Assembly (NCBI GenBank): GCA_020853575.1
Contig: JADYYP010000057.1
Coordinates: 1 to 64,000 of the forward strand
Length of the DNA: 64,000 nucleotides
Reading direction: 5' to 3'
From: Planctomycetota bacterium
GTDB taxonomy: Bacteria; Planctomycetota; UBA1135; GCA-002686595
Shown here: in pieces, positions 43,239 through 54,919 of the stretch
Layout: each line of letters starts with the position of its first letter
How positions within the stretch are numbered: position 1 is the first letter of the stretch
Program-made: the position numbers and the translations under genes
Notes under the pieces: generated by a model
Databases searched by the model: none
What the model saw: the letters and a program-made list of their open reading frames with translations, nothing else
What the model was told of the DNA's origin: nothing

Positions 43239-43991
43239 TTAGCTGCCCTTCGGCGCGACGGCGGACGCTTGGTCCTTCGCCGTCTCCGCCTTCTTGAGCT
43301 TGAGCTCCGCCGTCGCCTGGTCGATCGCGCGGAACAACGTGTCGCGTTGCTTCTGCGCGGCCGCCAACTCGTCCTTGACCTTCTTCAGCTTGCGCGAATC
43401 GGGTCCCTCGGTCTCGAGGATCTTGTCGACTTCCTGCTCGAGCGCATCGAGCCGATCGTCGACGCGGTCGAACTCGTCGATGGTCTTCTCCATCTTGCGC
43501 ACGAGCGACTCGGCCTGCGCCGCGTACGAGGCCTTGAGCACGGTCATCATCGTGTCCCACAGCTCGACGCGAGAACGCTCGGACTCGAGCGCCAAGTGCA
43601 ACGCGCCGTCGGCGGTCCCGATGAACATGTGCTCGGGGTCCTTGGAGTCGAACAAGTTGTGGAACGGGTGCTCGGGCTGGAGCACGTCGACCGGCAACTT
43701 GACGCAGTGGAACCAGCGCGAGAGCAGGAACGTGCGCTCGTTGTCGACGTTGCCGCGGCTGAGCAGCGCGTCGTCGGTGCCGTTGCAGGTCTTGCACTCG
43801 CGCAGCACCAGCAGCGGTCGCGGGTCCTTGCCGGCGATGAAGGCCAGGGCCTGCTCGCGCGGCAACGCCTTTTGCTGCTTGGCGGCCACCGTCTGGCCAG
43901 CCCTGTCCTCCTTGGGTGCCGTGTACACCGGATACTCCCAGGTCAGCTTGAGCAACGACTTCGCGGAAGGCCCGCGGATCGTCTTCGGCAA
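43239..43991 (-). CDS. CxxC thioredoxin-like / coiled-coil protein, 5' end disrupted
   Basis: A 250-residue frame from TTG 43991. The N-terminal half looks thioredoxin-like (PLLVLRECKTCNGTDDALL, with a CKTC motif, then FLLSRWFHCVKLPVDVLQ and MFIGTADGALHLAL). The C-terminal half is a long charged coiled coil (LVRKMEKTIDEFDRVDDRL to RAIDQATAELKLKKAE). No Shine-Dalgarno precedes the TTG. In the same frame, a Pro/Ala-rich linker and a signal peptide with an ideal Shine-Dalgarno (ATG 44186) lie upstream, separated only by tandem TGA TGA (44097-44102). The natural product was therefore probably a secreted protein starting at 44186. It is first in the leftward run that includes the exported protein at 41960. 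Confidence 0.6.
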   Translation of the reverse strand: MPKTIRGPSAKSLLKLTWEYPVYTAPKEDRAGQTVAAKQQKALPREQALAFIAGKDPRPLLVLRECKTCNGTDDALLSRGNVDNERTFLLSRWFHCVKLPVDVLQPEHPFHNLFDSKDPEHMFIGTADGALHLALESERSRVELWDTMMTVLKASYAAQAESLVRKMEKTIDEFDRVDDRLDALEQEVDKILETEGPDSRKLKKVKDELAAAQKQRDTLFRAIDQATAELKLKKAETAKDQASAVAPKGS

Positions 43992-44099
43992 GCTGGCCGA
44001 TGCGCCGCCACTATTGGGCGTCGCCGGAGCGGAGGGTGCGGCCGGAGGAGGTGCGACAGGTGCAGGTCGGGACGAACTCGCCCCGCGGCCACCCGTTCA

Positions 44100-44186
44100 T
44101 CACCCAGGGAGCGCGGAGGCGGGGATCCCCACCGCCGCGACGAACACCGTTGCGAGCGTCGCTCGCAGCAAGCTGTCGGTTCGCAT
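44100..44186 (-). pseudogene. Signal-peptide ORF cut off from its gene by TGATGA
   Basis: ATG 44186 has AGGAG 7 nt upstream and encodes 28 residues with a textbook signal peptide (core LLRATLATVFVAAVG, then IPASA). It stops at two consecutive TGA codons. The same frame then continues as a Pro/Ala/Ser linker into the CxxC/coiled-coil protein. An ATG overlapping the first TGA could start a 29-residue frame (44100 to 44011, with TCTCRTSS) in another phase. Confidence 0.5.
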
Positions 44187-44528
44187 CGAAAGTCTCCTAG
44201 AAGCGTTGGAGGCCCGAGCGAGGCTCGGACCCAGACTGCGCGAGGCAGGCCCCGAAACGAAACGCTGCCGCGCCCGCCGTCGCTCCATGGTAGTCACGGG
44301 CGGCGCGGCGTTGACCGAGGATCTCGGCGGAATGTGCCGCGTTCTGGAGTCGGCCGGCGAGCCCCGCCCCGATGGAACAGGCCCGCGGCCGGCTTGCACT
44401 GCTGCCGTGGCTCGGCTCCCGCGCGCCTCGGCCGGACAGCGCCCGGACTCCGCGGATTGTGGGGGCGCGGCACCCTACCTATACTGCTCGCCCTTCGGTG
44501 CTGAACGGGCCCGCCTCGCCGCCATTGC
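44187..44528. other. 342-bp divergent intergenic region
   Basis: It holds the 5' sides of the leftward CxxC-protein operon and the rightward aroF cluster. A good promoter lies at 44457-44485. No gene or repeat was seen elsewhere in it; the leftward promoter was not identified. Confidence 0.5.
44457..44485 (+). promoter_or_regulatory. Sigma70-type promoter of the aroF-gmk cluster
   Basis: TTGTGG (44457-44462) and TATACT (44480-44485) are separated by 17 bp, the ideal spacing. Transcription would start near 44491, about 38 bp before the aroF ATG. It is the best promoter match in the window. Confidence 0.6.
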
Positions 44529-45563
44529 ATGCTTGTCCGCCTTCGTAAGAACCTGACCGAGCCCGAGCTCGCCGCCGTGCACGGCCTGGCGCGGCAGCTG
44601 GGCTTGCGGCCACGCTTCCTCGACGGCACGAGCGACCTGTTGCAGCTCGACGGGCGCAGCGGCCCCGACCACCGCTCGCGCTTCGAGGACCTCTCGGCCG
44701 TCGAGGCCATCCTCGACCCCGGCGAGGCCCGCGAGCGCTTCCAGCGCGCCGCCGGGCAACCCGACACGGTGATCGCGGTCGGTGAAGGGCGCTTCGGTGG
44801 CGGGAACGTGACCCTGATCGCCGGACCCTGTGCCGTCGAGTCGCCCGAGCGCCTGCTCGAGATCGCCCGCGGCGTCCGCGAGCGCGGCGCGACCGTCCTG
44901 CGCGGCGGCGCGTACAAGCCGCGCACCTCGCCCTACTCGTTCCAGGGTACGCGCGAGAAGGGGCTGGAGATGCTCGCCCGCGCGCGCCTCGAGACCGGGC
45001 TCGCGGTGGTCACCGAGGTGCTCGACCCGCGCGACGTCGGCGCGGTCAGCGAGATCGCCGACATGATCCAGATCGGCTCGCGCAACATGGCCAACTCGGC
45101 CCTGTTGCAAGAGGTCGGGCGCTCGACCAAGCCGGTCCTGCTCAAGCGCGGTTTCGCCGCGACGCTGCGCGAGTTCTTGCTGGCCGCCGAGTACGTGCTC
45201 GCGGGCGGCAACTCCCAGGTCGTGCTGTGCGAGCGCGGCATCCGCGGTTTCGATCCCTCGACGCGCAACGTGCTCGACGTGGGCGCGGTCGCGGCGCTCA
45301 AGCGCATGACGCACCTGCCGGTGATCGTCGATCCATCCCATGCCTCGGGCCGCGCCGATTTGGTGCGCGCGCTCTCCCGCGCGGGCCTCGCCGCTGGAGC
45401 GGACGGCGTGATGTGCGACGTGCACACCGCCCCCAGCGAGGCGCACTGCGACGGCCATCAGGCCATTTCCCTCGATGAATTCGCGCGTATCGCCGCCGAT
45501 GCGCGCGTCCTCGCCGCGCTCGACCAGCGCTCGGTGATGCACTGCACGGAGGTCGTTCGTTGA
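44529..45563 (+). CDS. aroF: 3-deoxy-7-phosphoheptulonate synthase (DAHP synthase, type I beta)
   Basis: A 344-residue enzyme of the shikimate pathway that joins phosphoenolpyruvate and erythrose 4-phosphate. Residues 1-75 form the N-terminal ferredoxin-like/ACT-type regulatory domain seen in Thermotoga- and Bacillus-type enzymes. The TIM barrel carries LIAGPCAVESPERL, LRGGAYKPRTSPYSFQG, IQIGSRNMANSALLQEVG, KPVLLKRGF, CERGIRGFD and VIVDPSHASGR. The metal-binding Cys, His and Asp are present; the final loop has GVMCDVHTAPSEAHCDGHQ instead of the usual VEVHP. The N-terminal domain often mediates aromatic-amino-acid feedback. It is the first gene of a rightward cluster and overlaps tpiA. Confidence 0.93.
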   Translation: MLVRLRKNLTEPELAAVHGLARQLGLRPRFLDGTSDLLQLDGRSGPDHRSRFEDLSAVEAILDPGEARERFQRAAGQPDTVIAVGEGRFGGGNVTLIAGPCAVESPERLLEIARGVRERGATVLRGGAYKPRTSPYSFQGTREKGLEMLARARLETGLAVVTEVLDPRDVGAVSEIADMIQIGSRNMANSALLQEVGRSTKPVLLKRGFAATLREFLLAAEYVLAGGNSQVVLCERGIRGFDPSTRNVLDVGAVAALKRMTHLPVIVDPSHASGRADLVRALSRAGLAAGADGVMCDVHTAPSEAHCDGHQAISLDEFARIAADARVLAALDQRSVMHCTEVVR

Positions 45564-46315
45564 AGCGCAAGCCGTTCCTCGCGGGCAACTGGAAGATGAA
45601 CCTCGAGCGCAAGTCGGCGCTCGATCTCGCGCGCGCCCTGCGCGACGCGGTCGGCAACTCGAGCGAGCGCGACGTCGCCGTCTTCCCGCCTTTCGTGTAC
45701 CTGGACGAGGTCGTGCGCGCGCTGGCCGGGACCTCGATCAAGGTCGGCGCCCAGAACCTGTGCGACGAGAAGAACGGCGCCTTCACCGGCGAGATCTCGG
45801 CCGAGATGTTGGTCGACGTCGGTGCCACGACCGTGCTCGTCGGCCACAGCGAACGCCGCCACCTGTACGGCGAGTCGGACGAGCTGTGCAATCGCAAGCT
45901 GCAGCGCGCGCTCGCGGCGGGCCTGAACGTGATCCTGTGCGTCGGGGAGAAGCTCGACGAGCGCGACGCCGGCCGCACGGAACACGTCATCGGGCGTCAG
46001 ACCACGCTCGGGCTCAAGGGCGTCAGCGCCGAGCAGATGTCCAAGCTCACCATCGCCTACGAACCCGTGTGGGCCATCGGGACCGGTCGCAACGCGACCG
46101 CCGAACAAGCCGGCAGCGCGCACACCTACCTGCGCGGCGTGCTCGCGGGCCTGTACGACGAGCGCGTCGCGCAAGCGCTGCGCATCCAATACGGCGGCAG
46201 CGTCAAGCCCGACAACATCGCGACTCTGATGGCCGCGCCCGATGTCGACGGCGCGCTCGTCGGCGGCGCCGCGCTCAAGGCCGAGTCCTTCCTGGGAATC
46301 GTCCGCTTCAAGTGA
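45560..46315 (+). CDS. tpiA: Triosephosphate isomerase
   Basis: A 251-residue glycolytic enzyme interconverting glyceraldehyde 3-phosphate and dihydroxyacetone phosphate. Catalytic residues are present: Lys in AGNWKMN, His in VGHSERR, Glu in YEPVWAIGTG, and the phosphate-binding YGGSVKP and GGAALKAESF. The start is TTG 45560, which shares bases with the aroF stop (TTGA) and has GGAGG 8 nt upstream; the conserved N-terminus (KRKPFLAGNWKM) requires this start. It lies in an aroF-tpiA-secG-pyrE-yicC-gmk cluster. tpiA-secG adjacency is common in bacteria. Confidence 0.97.
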   Translation: MKRKPFLAGNWKMNLERKSALDLARALRDAVGNSSERDVAVFPPFVYLDEVVRALAGTSIKVGAQNLCDEKNGAFTGEISAEMLVDVGATTVLVGHSERRHLYGESDELCNRKLQRALAAGLNVILCVGEKLDERDAGRTEHVIGRQTTLGLKGVSAEQMSKLTIAYEPVWAIGTGRNATAEQAGSAHTYLRGVLAGLYDERVAQALRIQYGGSVKPDNIATLMAAPDVDGALVGGAALKAESFLGIVRFK

Positions 46316-46378
46316 CACACTCGCGCGGCCCGCGTGCCGCGTTTCAACTCCGCCGCGCGCTGCTCGCGCGTTCCCACC

Positions 46379-46720
46379 ATGCTCACCGTCCTCTGCTACA
46401 TCCTGTTCGTCCTCGCAGCGATCGTCTTGATCGTCGTCGTGCTCCTCCAAGAGGGCCGCGGCGGCGGCTTCGGCGAGGCGCTCGGCGTGCACGGCCGCGA
46501 GACCTTCGGCGTCGGCTCGAAGGGCATCAACACCTTCACCGCCTGGACCGCCGCGGTGTTCTTGGGCGCGGCGCTGTTGATCACGTACATGAATCGCCAG
46601 CACTCCGGTGACTCGCTGCTGAGCACCGAAGGCACGACCATCGAGTCGCTCCCCGGCGCGAGTAGCGCGCCCGCGGGCAACACTCCCGACCAGGGCGCGA
46701 CGCCGCCGTCGGGCAATTAG
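46379..46720 (+). CDS. secG: Preprotein translocase subunit SecG
   Basis: A 113-residue inner-membrane subunit of the SecYEG channel that helps SecA cycling. Two transmembrane helices flank the family loop: the first (YILFVLAAIVLIVVVLLQE), then GRGGGFGEALG, then the second (TFTAWTAAVFLGAALLITY). The C-terminal tail is Ser/Pro/Gly-rich and longer than E. coli's. It lies 63 bp after tpiA, the usual partner gene, and stops 2 bp before pyrE. The ATG 46379 begins the hydrophobic segment. No strong Shine-Dalgarno is visible. Confidence 0.92.
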   Translation: MLTVLCYILFVLAAIVLIVVVLLQEGRGGGFGEALGVHGRETFGVGSKGINTFTAWTAAVFLGAALLITYMNRQHSGDSLLSTEGTTIESLPGASSAPAGNTPDQGATPPSGN

Positions 46721-46722
46721 CG

Positions 46723-47322
46723 ATGAACCAGGAACAAGTCCTCGACCTGTTCCGGCGCACCAACGCGATGCTGGAAGGCCACTTCCAGCTCTCGTCGGGC
46801 CGTCACAGCGATCGCTATTTCCAGTGTGCCCTGCTGCTGGCCGATCCGCGCAAGGCCGAGCAGCTGGCGCGCGCGGTCGCGCTCAAGCTCGACGTCAGCG
46901 CCGACCTGGTGGTGGGCCCGGCGATGGGGGCCGTGGTCTGGGCGCACGAGGTGGCGCGCGCGCTCGGGCTGAGCTCGTACTTCACCGAACGGGTCAACGA
47001 GAAGTTCGCGCTGCGGCGCGGCTTCAGCTTGGAGGCTGGACAGCGCGTGCTGGTCGTCGAGGACGTGCTCACCACCGGCGGGAGTTGCCGCGAGGTCTTC
47101 GAAGTGATCCGCAGCTACGGCGCGACGCCCGTGGGCGTGGCGTCGATCGTGAATCGCTCGGGCGTCGCCAATCCGTTCGAGCAGGACGGCTTGCCGTTCA
47201 CGGCTCTGGCCGAAGTCGACGTGCAGTCGTGGACACCCGAGCAGTGCCCGCTGTGCGCCTCCAAGGCCCACGGTCCAGCGCTGAAGCCCGGCAGCCGGCC
47301 GGGCGCGGTCAAGAGCGTCTGA
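46723..47322 (+). CDS. pyrE: Orotate phosphoribosyltransferase
   Basis: A 199-residue enzyme of pyrimidine synthesis that couples orotate to PRPP to give OMP. It has the N-terminal FQLSSGRHSDRYFQCALLL (substrate loop) and the catalytic-loop-like YFTERVNEKFALRRGF. The PRPP-binding signature is VLVVEDVLTTGGSCREV. The form is the roughly 200-residue thermophile-type with a C-terminal CPLC motif (EQCPLCASKAHG) instead of an extra helix; the two cysteines there could bind metal. It starts 2 bp after secG and ends 13 bp before yicC. Confidence 0.93.
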   Translation: MNQEQVLDLFRRTNAMLEGHFQLSSGRHSDRYFQCALLLADPRKAEQLARAVALKLDVSADLVVGPAMGAVVWAHEVARALGLSSYFTERVNEKFALRRGFSLEAGQRVLVVEDVLTTGGSCREVFEVIRSYGATPVGVASIVNRSGVANPFEQDGLPFTALAEVDVQSWTPEQCPLCASKAHGPALKPGSRPGAVKSV

Positions 47323-47335
47323 ACGCGAGGTCGCG

Positions 47336-48211
47336 ATGCTCTCGATGACCGGCTTCGGGTCCGCCCAGCGCCGCGACGCGGAACTCGCGCTGCGCGCCGA
47401 GGTGCGCTCGGTCAACCACAAGTTCCTGCAGCTCAAGGTGCGACTGCCGCTCGAGCTCGGATTCCTCGAGCCCGAGGTGGAGGAGCTGGTGCGCGAGCGC
47501 CTCGAGCGCGGCTCCGTGTCGCTCAACGTGACCTCGCACGGCGCCGCCGCGCTCAGTGGCATCGAGCTCAACCTCAAGGTCGCGCGCCGCTACAAGGCCT
47601 TGCTCTCCAAGCTCGCCAGCGAGCTCGGAATCGAACGCCAGATCGAGCTCGACGACTTCGCGCAGTTGCCCGGAGTGTTCTCGGCCGAGCCCGACGCCAA
47701 AGCGCTGCAGCGCGGGCGCAAGACGCTGCTCGCGGTGGTGTCCGACGCGCTCGACGCGCTCGAAGAGATGCGCGCTCGAGAAGGGCGCGCGCTGGCCAAG
47801 GACCTTTCGCGTCACGGCGGCGAGATCGCGCGTCTGGTGGCGCGTGTCGGAGAGCGCATGCCGCAGGTGGTCGCCCAACACCAGGCCAACTTGAAGCGTC
47901 GCGTCGCGGAGCTGATCGGCGAGAAGTCCGTGATCGCGCCTCAGGATCTGGCGCGCGAGGTCGCGCTGCTGGCGGACAAGCTGGACGTCAGTGAGGAGCT
48001 CTCGCGGCTCTCGAGCCATCTCTCGCAGCTGTCCGTGCTGACGGCCAAGTCCGGATCGGTCGGACGGCAGCTCGAGTTCCTCGTGCAGGAGTTCCTGCGC
48101 GAGGCCAACACCATCGGCTCGAAGTGCAACGACGCCGCGGTGGCGCACATCGTGGTCGAGCTCAAGACCTCGATCGAGCGATTGCGCGAGCAAGTGCAGA
48201 ACGTGGAGTGA
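47336..48211 (+). CDS. yicC: YicC-family endoribonuclease
   Basis: A 291-residue YicC/YloC protein with N-terminal MLSMTGFGSAQRRDAELAL and VRSVNHKFLQLKVRLP. The C-terminal DUF1732 has ELIGEKSVIAPQDLAREVALLADKLDVSEEL, IGSKCNDAAVAHIVVELKT and IERLREQVQNVE. Members are hexameric RNases in E. coli and B. subtilis that influence small-RNA turnover. It lies in the usual place before gmk, 7 bp apart, and the two are probably co-translated. Confidence 0.93.
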   Translation: MLSMTGFGSAQRRDAELALRAEVRSVNHKFLQLKVRLPLELGFLEPEVEELVRERLERGSVSLNVTSHGAAALSGIELNLKVARRYKALLSKLASELGIERQIELDDFAQLPGVFSAEPDAKALQRGRKTLLAVVSDALDALEEMRAREGRALAKDLSRHGGEIARLVARVGERMPQVVAQHQANLKRRVAELIGEKSVIAPQDLAREVALLADKLDVSEELSRLSSHLSQLSVLTAKSGSVGRQLEFLVQEFLREANTIGSKCNDAAVAHIVVELKTSIERLREQVQNVE

Positions 48212-48218
48212 GCCGCAG

Positions 48219-48776
48219 GTGAGCGCGCGCAAGGGGCAAATGGTCGTCATGTCCGGGCCGTCCGGCGCGGGCAAGAGCACGCTGTGCAAGCTGTTGCTCG
48301 ACGATCCGCGCGTCAAGTTCTCGGTCTCCGCGACGACGCGCGCGCCGCGCGCCGGAGAGATCGACGGGCGCGACTACCACTTCATCACGCCCGAGCAGTT
48401 CAAGCAGCTGATCCGCGAGGGTGCCTTCATCGAGCACGCCGAGGTCCACGGCAACCTGTACGGCACGCTGCGCAAGCCGATGGAAGCGGCGCTGGAGCGC
48501 GGCGAGGTCTACCTGCTCGAGATCGACGTGCAGGGCGCCAATCAGCTCAAGGCCTTGGGTGAGCCAGGCCTCTACATCTTCGTCGCGCCGCCGGACTTCG
48601 AGACGTTGCGCAAGCGCTTGGTGGGGCGCGCGACCGACAAGGCCGAAGTGATCGAACGGCGCCTGAAGAAGGCCGAGGACGAGTACCGCGAGCGCATCAA
48701 GTACGACCACGTCGTGATCAACGACGACTTGGAGAGCTCGCTGCGACGCATCCGTTCCCTGGTCGGGCTCGAGTGA
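48219..48776 (+). CDS. gmk: Guanylate kinase
   Basis: A 185-residue kinase that phosphorylates GMP to GDP. The P-loop is SGPSGAGKSTL. The GMP-binding region has VSATTRAPRAGEIDGRDYHF and FIEHAEVHGNLYGT, and VYLLEIDVQGANQLK is the Walker B-type stretch. The lid has LVGRATDKAEVIERRL. It starts at GTG 48219 with GGAG 12 nt upstream. It is the last gene of the rightward cluster and converges on the histidine-kinase gene with only 16 bp between stops. Confidence 0.96.
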   Translation: MSARKGQMVVMSGPSGAGKSTLCKLLLDDPRVKFSVSATTRAPRAGEIDGRDYHFITPEQFKQLIREGAFIEHAEVHGNLYGTLRKPMEAALERGEVYLLEIDVQGANQLKALGEPGLYIFVAPPDFETLRKRLVGRATDKAEVIERRLKKAEDEYRERIKYDHVVINDDLESSLRRIRSLVGLE

Positions 48777-48792
48777 GCTCGGGGCGCGCGCT

Positions 48793-52443
<3,651 letters not shown>

Positions 52444-52623
52444 GGAACGAAGTTCCTTCGTCCGCGCGCTCCCGCGGTCTTGACGGCAAGCGCGTTCCAA
52501 GCCGGAAAACGTCGGAAAATCCTGCGGTCCGCGCGCTCTCGATCACCGAATGGCGCTGCGCACGTCGCGCGCGTGCTCCCCGCGCCGTCCGGCTGGCAGC
52601 GCGGTCTCGGCGGCGCGTGGTGC

Positions 52624-52654
52624 TTGCACCGCGGGCCTCCGTTGTTTCTATAGT
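52624..52654 (+). promoter_or_regulatory. Possible promoter of coaC
   Basis: TTGCAC (52624-52629) and TATAGT (52649-52654) are separated by 19 bp, slightly wide. Transcription would start only a few bases before the coaC ATG at 52664, which has no Shine-Dalgarno. This would fit a near-leaderless message. Confidence 0.4.
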
Positions 52655-52663
52655 GCGGCTTCC

Positions 52664-53206
52664 ATGGCACGCATCGTCCTCGGCGCCGGCGCTTCGGTCG
52701 CGGTGTACAAGGCCTGCGATCTCGCGAGCAAGCTCGCGCAAGCGGGTCATCAAGTGCGCGCCGTGCTCACGCCGCGCGCGGCCAAGTTGGTCAGCCCGCA
52801 GCTCTTCGAGGCCGTCACCGGCGAGCCCGCGGGCGTGGACGAGTTCGCGCCCCAGCGCCGCGGAGCGATGGATCACATCGAGCTCGCGACTTGGGCCGAG
52901 CTGCTCTTGATCGCGCCGTGCAGCGCGGGGTTGCTCAGCCGGCTCGCGCTCGGCTTGGCCGACGACTTGGTGACGACCGTCGCCATGGCCTTGCCCGCCG
53001 GCCGGCCGAAGCTGGTGTGCCCCGCGATGAACCCGCACATGCTCGACAATCCAGCGCTGCGCCGGCACCTGGCGACGCTCGCGGGCGATGGTTGGCGGGT
53101 GCTCGAGCCGGGCTCTGGCCACATGGCCTGCGGTGTCGAGGGCAAGGGCCGCTTGCCGGAACCGGCGGAGATCGTGCGCGCCGTCGCGGAGCTCGTCCGA
53201 AGTTGA
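52664..53206 (+). CDS. coaC: Phosphopantothenoylcysteine decarboxylase (CoaC, stand-alone)
   Basis: A 180-residue flavoprotein of the HFCD family. It is equivalent to the N-terminal half of E. coli CoaBC and decarboxylates phosphopantothenoylcysteine in coenzyme A synthesis. The catalytic His is in MDHIELATWAELLLIAPCS. PAMNPHMLDNP is the family PxMNxxM motif, and GHMACGVEGKGRLPEP contains the active Cys. The CoaB half is encoded separately by the next gene, with a TTGA overlap. Flavoproteins such as UbiX share the fold, but the MN motif and the coaB neighbour argue for CoaC. Confidence 0.88.
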   Translation: MARIVLGAGASVAVYKACDLASKLAQAGHQVRAVLTPRAAKLVSPQLFEAVTGEPAGVDEFAPQRRGAMDHIELATWAELLLIAPCSAGLLSRLALGLADDLVTTVAMALPAGRPKLVCPAMNPHMLDNPALRRHLATLAGDGWRVLEPGSGHMACGVEGKGRLPEPAEIVRAVAELVRS

Positions 53207-53880
53207 AGCGCGCGCCGGCCCAGCGCCGATTGCACTTCGTCGTCACCGCCGGGCCGACGCGCGAGTACGTCGACCCGGTGCGCTACCTCTCCAACGTCTC
53301 CAGCGGACGCATGGGATTCGAGATCGCCGCAGCGGCCGCGGCGCGCGGACATCGCGCGACCTTGGTCGCGGGGCCGGTCAAGCTCGACACTCCGCGTGGC
53401 GTCGAGCGCATCGACGTCGAGAGCGCGCGAGAGATGCTCGCGGCGGTGCGCCGAGCGTTCGTCGCCGCCGACGCGCTGGTGATGGCGGCCGCCGTGGCGG
53501 ACTGGCGACCCAAGCGGCGCCTGGCTGGCAAGTGGCGCAAGAAGGACGCGGGCGGCGAAAGCGCCGTGCTCGAGTTGGTCAAGAACCCCGACGTGCTCGC
53601 GACCGTCGCGCGCCGCAAGGGATCGCGCACGGTGGTCGCCTTCGCGCTCGAGACCGGCGATGGGCTGCGGCGCGCGCGGCGCAAGCTGCTCAAGAAGAAC
53701 GCGGACTTCATCGTGCTCAACGACGAAACGGCGCTCAACGCCGAGCGCTCGAGCGTCACGATCCTCGACCGCCAGGGCCAGGCCCAGCGCCACGTCGGCC
53801 GGCTCAAGCGCGAGCTCGCCCGCCGGCTGGTGGAGCTCGTCGAGCGCGGCGCGCTCGACGTTTCCACCCTCGGGCGCTAG
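53203..53880 (+). CDS. coaB: Phosphopantothenate-cysteine ligase (CoaB, stand-alone)
   Basis: A 225-residue enzyme equivalent to the C-terminal half of CoaBC, joining cysteine to phosphopantothenate with CTP. It has VVTAGPTREYVDPVRYLSN and SSGRMGFEIAAAAAARGH. Further motifs are MAAAVADWRP, KNPDVLA, VAFALETGD and ADFIVLNDE. The start is TTG 53203, overlapping the coaC stop (TTGA), and no other start gives the family N-terminus. Coupled translation with coaC is likely. Length fits the ligase domain alone. Confidence 0.86.
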   Translation: MKRAPAQRRLHFVVTAGPTREYVDPVRYLSNVSSGRMGFEIAAAAAARGHRATLVAGPVKLDTPRGVERIDVESAREMLAAVRRAFVAADALVMAAAVADWRPKRRLAGKWRKKDAGGESAVLELVKNPDVLATVARRKGSRTVVAFALETGDGLRRARRKLLKKNADFIVLNDETALNAERSSVTILDRQGQAQRHVGRLKRELARRLVELVERGALDVSTLGR

Positions 53881-53947
53881 CCGCCCTTCGCGATCCGCCC
53901 CTGCGCGGGGCTTGCGGGGCTGCGAGCCCCAGCTAGCATCGCCTCGA

Positions 53948-54907
53948 GTGCGTTCGATCCGATTCCCCCAGTCGGTGATCGCCGCGCTGCTCGCACTCGC
54001 TTCCTTGGGTGCGATGTCGGCGCAATCGCCGAGTCGCGACGCCGCTGCACCGGCGGGGGAGCTCGTCGCCCGGGCGCAACAGGCACTCGCGCAGGCGCGA
54101 TTCGCGGAGGCCGAGCGCGCCTTGCGGCAGGCCACCGCGCTCGAGCCGCAGAACGTCGCGCTGTGGGTGCGGCTCGGGCAAGCGTGCTACGCGCAGAAGA
54201 GCTGGGATGCGGCGCTCGAGGCCTTCGAACGCGCGCTGACGCTCGCGCCCGACGACCTGCAGATCCTGACCAACATCGGCGTGTGCGCTCACGGCCGCGG
54301 CGCTCTAGAGCGCGCCCGGACGGCGCTCGAGCGTGTCACCGCACTGGACGCGGCACAATCCCGTGCCCAAGTGTTCCTCGCGCGCATCGCCCTGTCCCAG
54401 GGCCGCAAGGCCGACGCCGAGCAGTGCTTCGTACGCGCGCTCGCCGCCCCCAAGCCCGAACCGATCGCGCCCTATTACCAAGGGTTGTTCCTGTACCAGG
54501 AGCAGCGCTTCGAGGAGGCGCGCACGTCCTTCGAGCGCGCCTTGGTCGCGCTGCCGGACTTTCCGGCGGCGCACATGAACCTCGGTTTGGTCCTCGATCG
54601 CATCGGCGATGCGCAGGGTTCCACGCGGCACCTGCAGCGCTTCGAGGAGCTCAACCGCGTGCGCGTGGAGGACCACAAGCGCAAGCTGAAGCTCGCGAGC
54701 TTGTTCGACGCGGCCAATCGCGACGTCGAGTCCGGCCATGCGGAGGCCGCGCTCGCGTCCGCGCTCGCCGCGCGCGACCTCGCACCCGAGCTTCCGGCGG
54801 TCCACGCACTGCTCGGCCGTGTGTACACGCTCCTCGAGCGCCCCGACGATGCCTCGCGAGCCAATGCGCGCGCGAGAGAGCTCTCCCAGCGGCAGGGATC
54901 GCGCTGA
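53948..54907 (+). CDS. Exported TPR protein
   Basis: A 319-residue protein with a signal peptide (core VIAALLALASLG, cut near MSA). At least five tetratricopeptide repeats follow (ARFAEAERALRQATALEPQN, LWVRLGQACYAQKSWDAALE, ALTLAPDDLQILTNIGVCAH, YYQGLFLYQEQRFEEARTSF, AHMNLGLVLDRIGDAQGS). It starts at GTG 53948, inferred from the leader. It stops 12 bp before an UnbV/FG-GAP gene, an arrangement seen elsewhere in the window as a single fused (but broken) protein. It probably scaffolds or partners that protein in the periplasm. Confidence 0.78.
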   Translation: MRSIRFPQSVIAALLALASLGAMSAQSPSRDAAAPAGELVARAQQALAQARFAEAERALRQATALEPQNVALWVRLGQACYAQKSWDAALEAFERALTLAPDDLQILTNIGVCAHGRGALERARTALERVTALDAAQSRAQVFLARIALSQGRKADAEQCFVRALAAPKPEPIAPYYQGLFLYQEQRFEEARTSFERALVALPDFPAAHMNLGLVLDRIGDAQGSTRHLQRFEELNRVRVEDHKRKLKLASLFDAANRDVESGHAEAALASALAARDLAPELPAVHALLGRVYTLLERPDDASRANARARELSQRQGSR

Positions 54908-54919
54908 GGCGCCTCCGAC

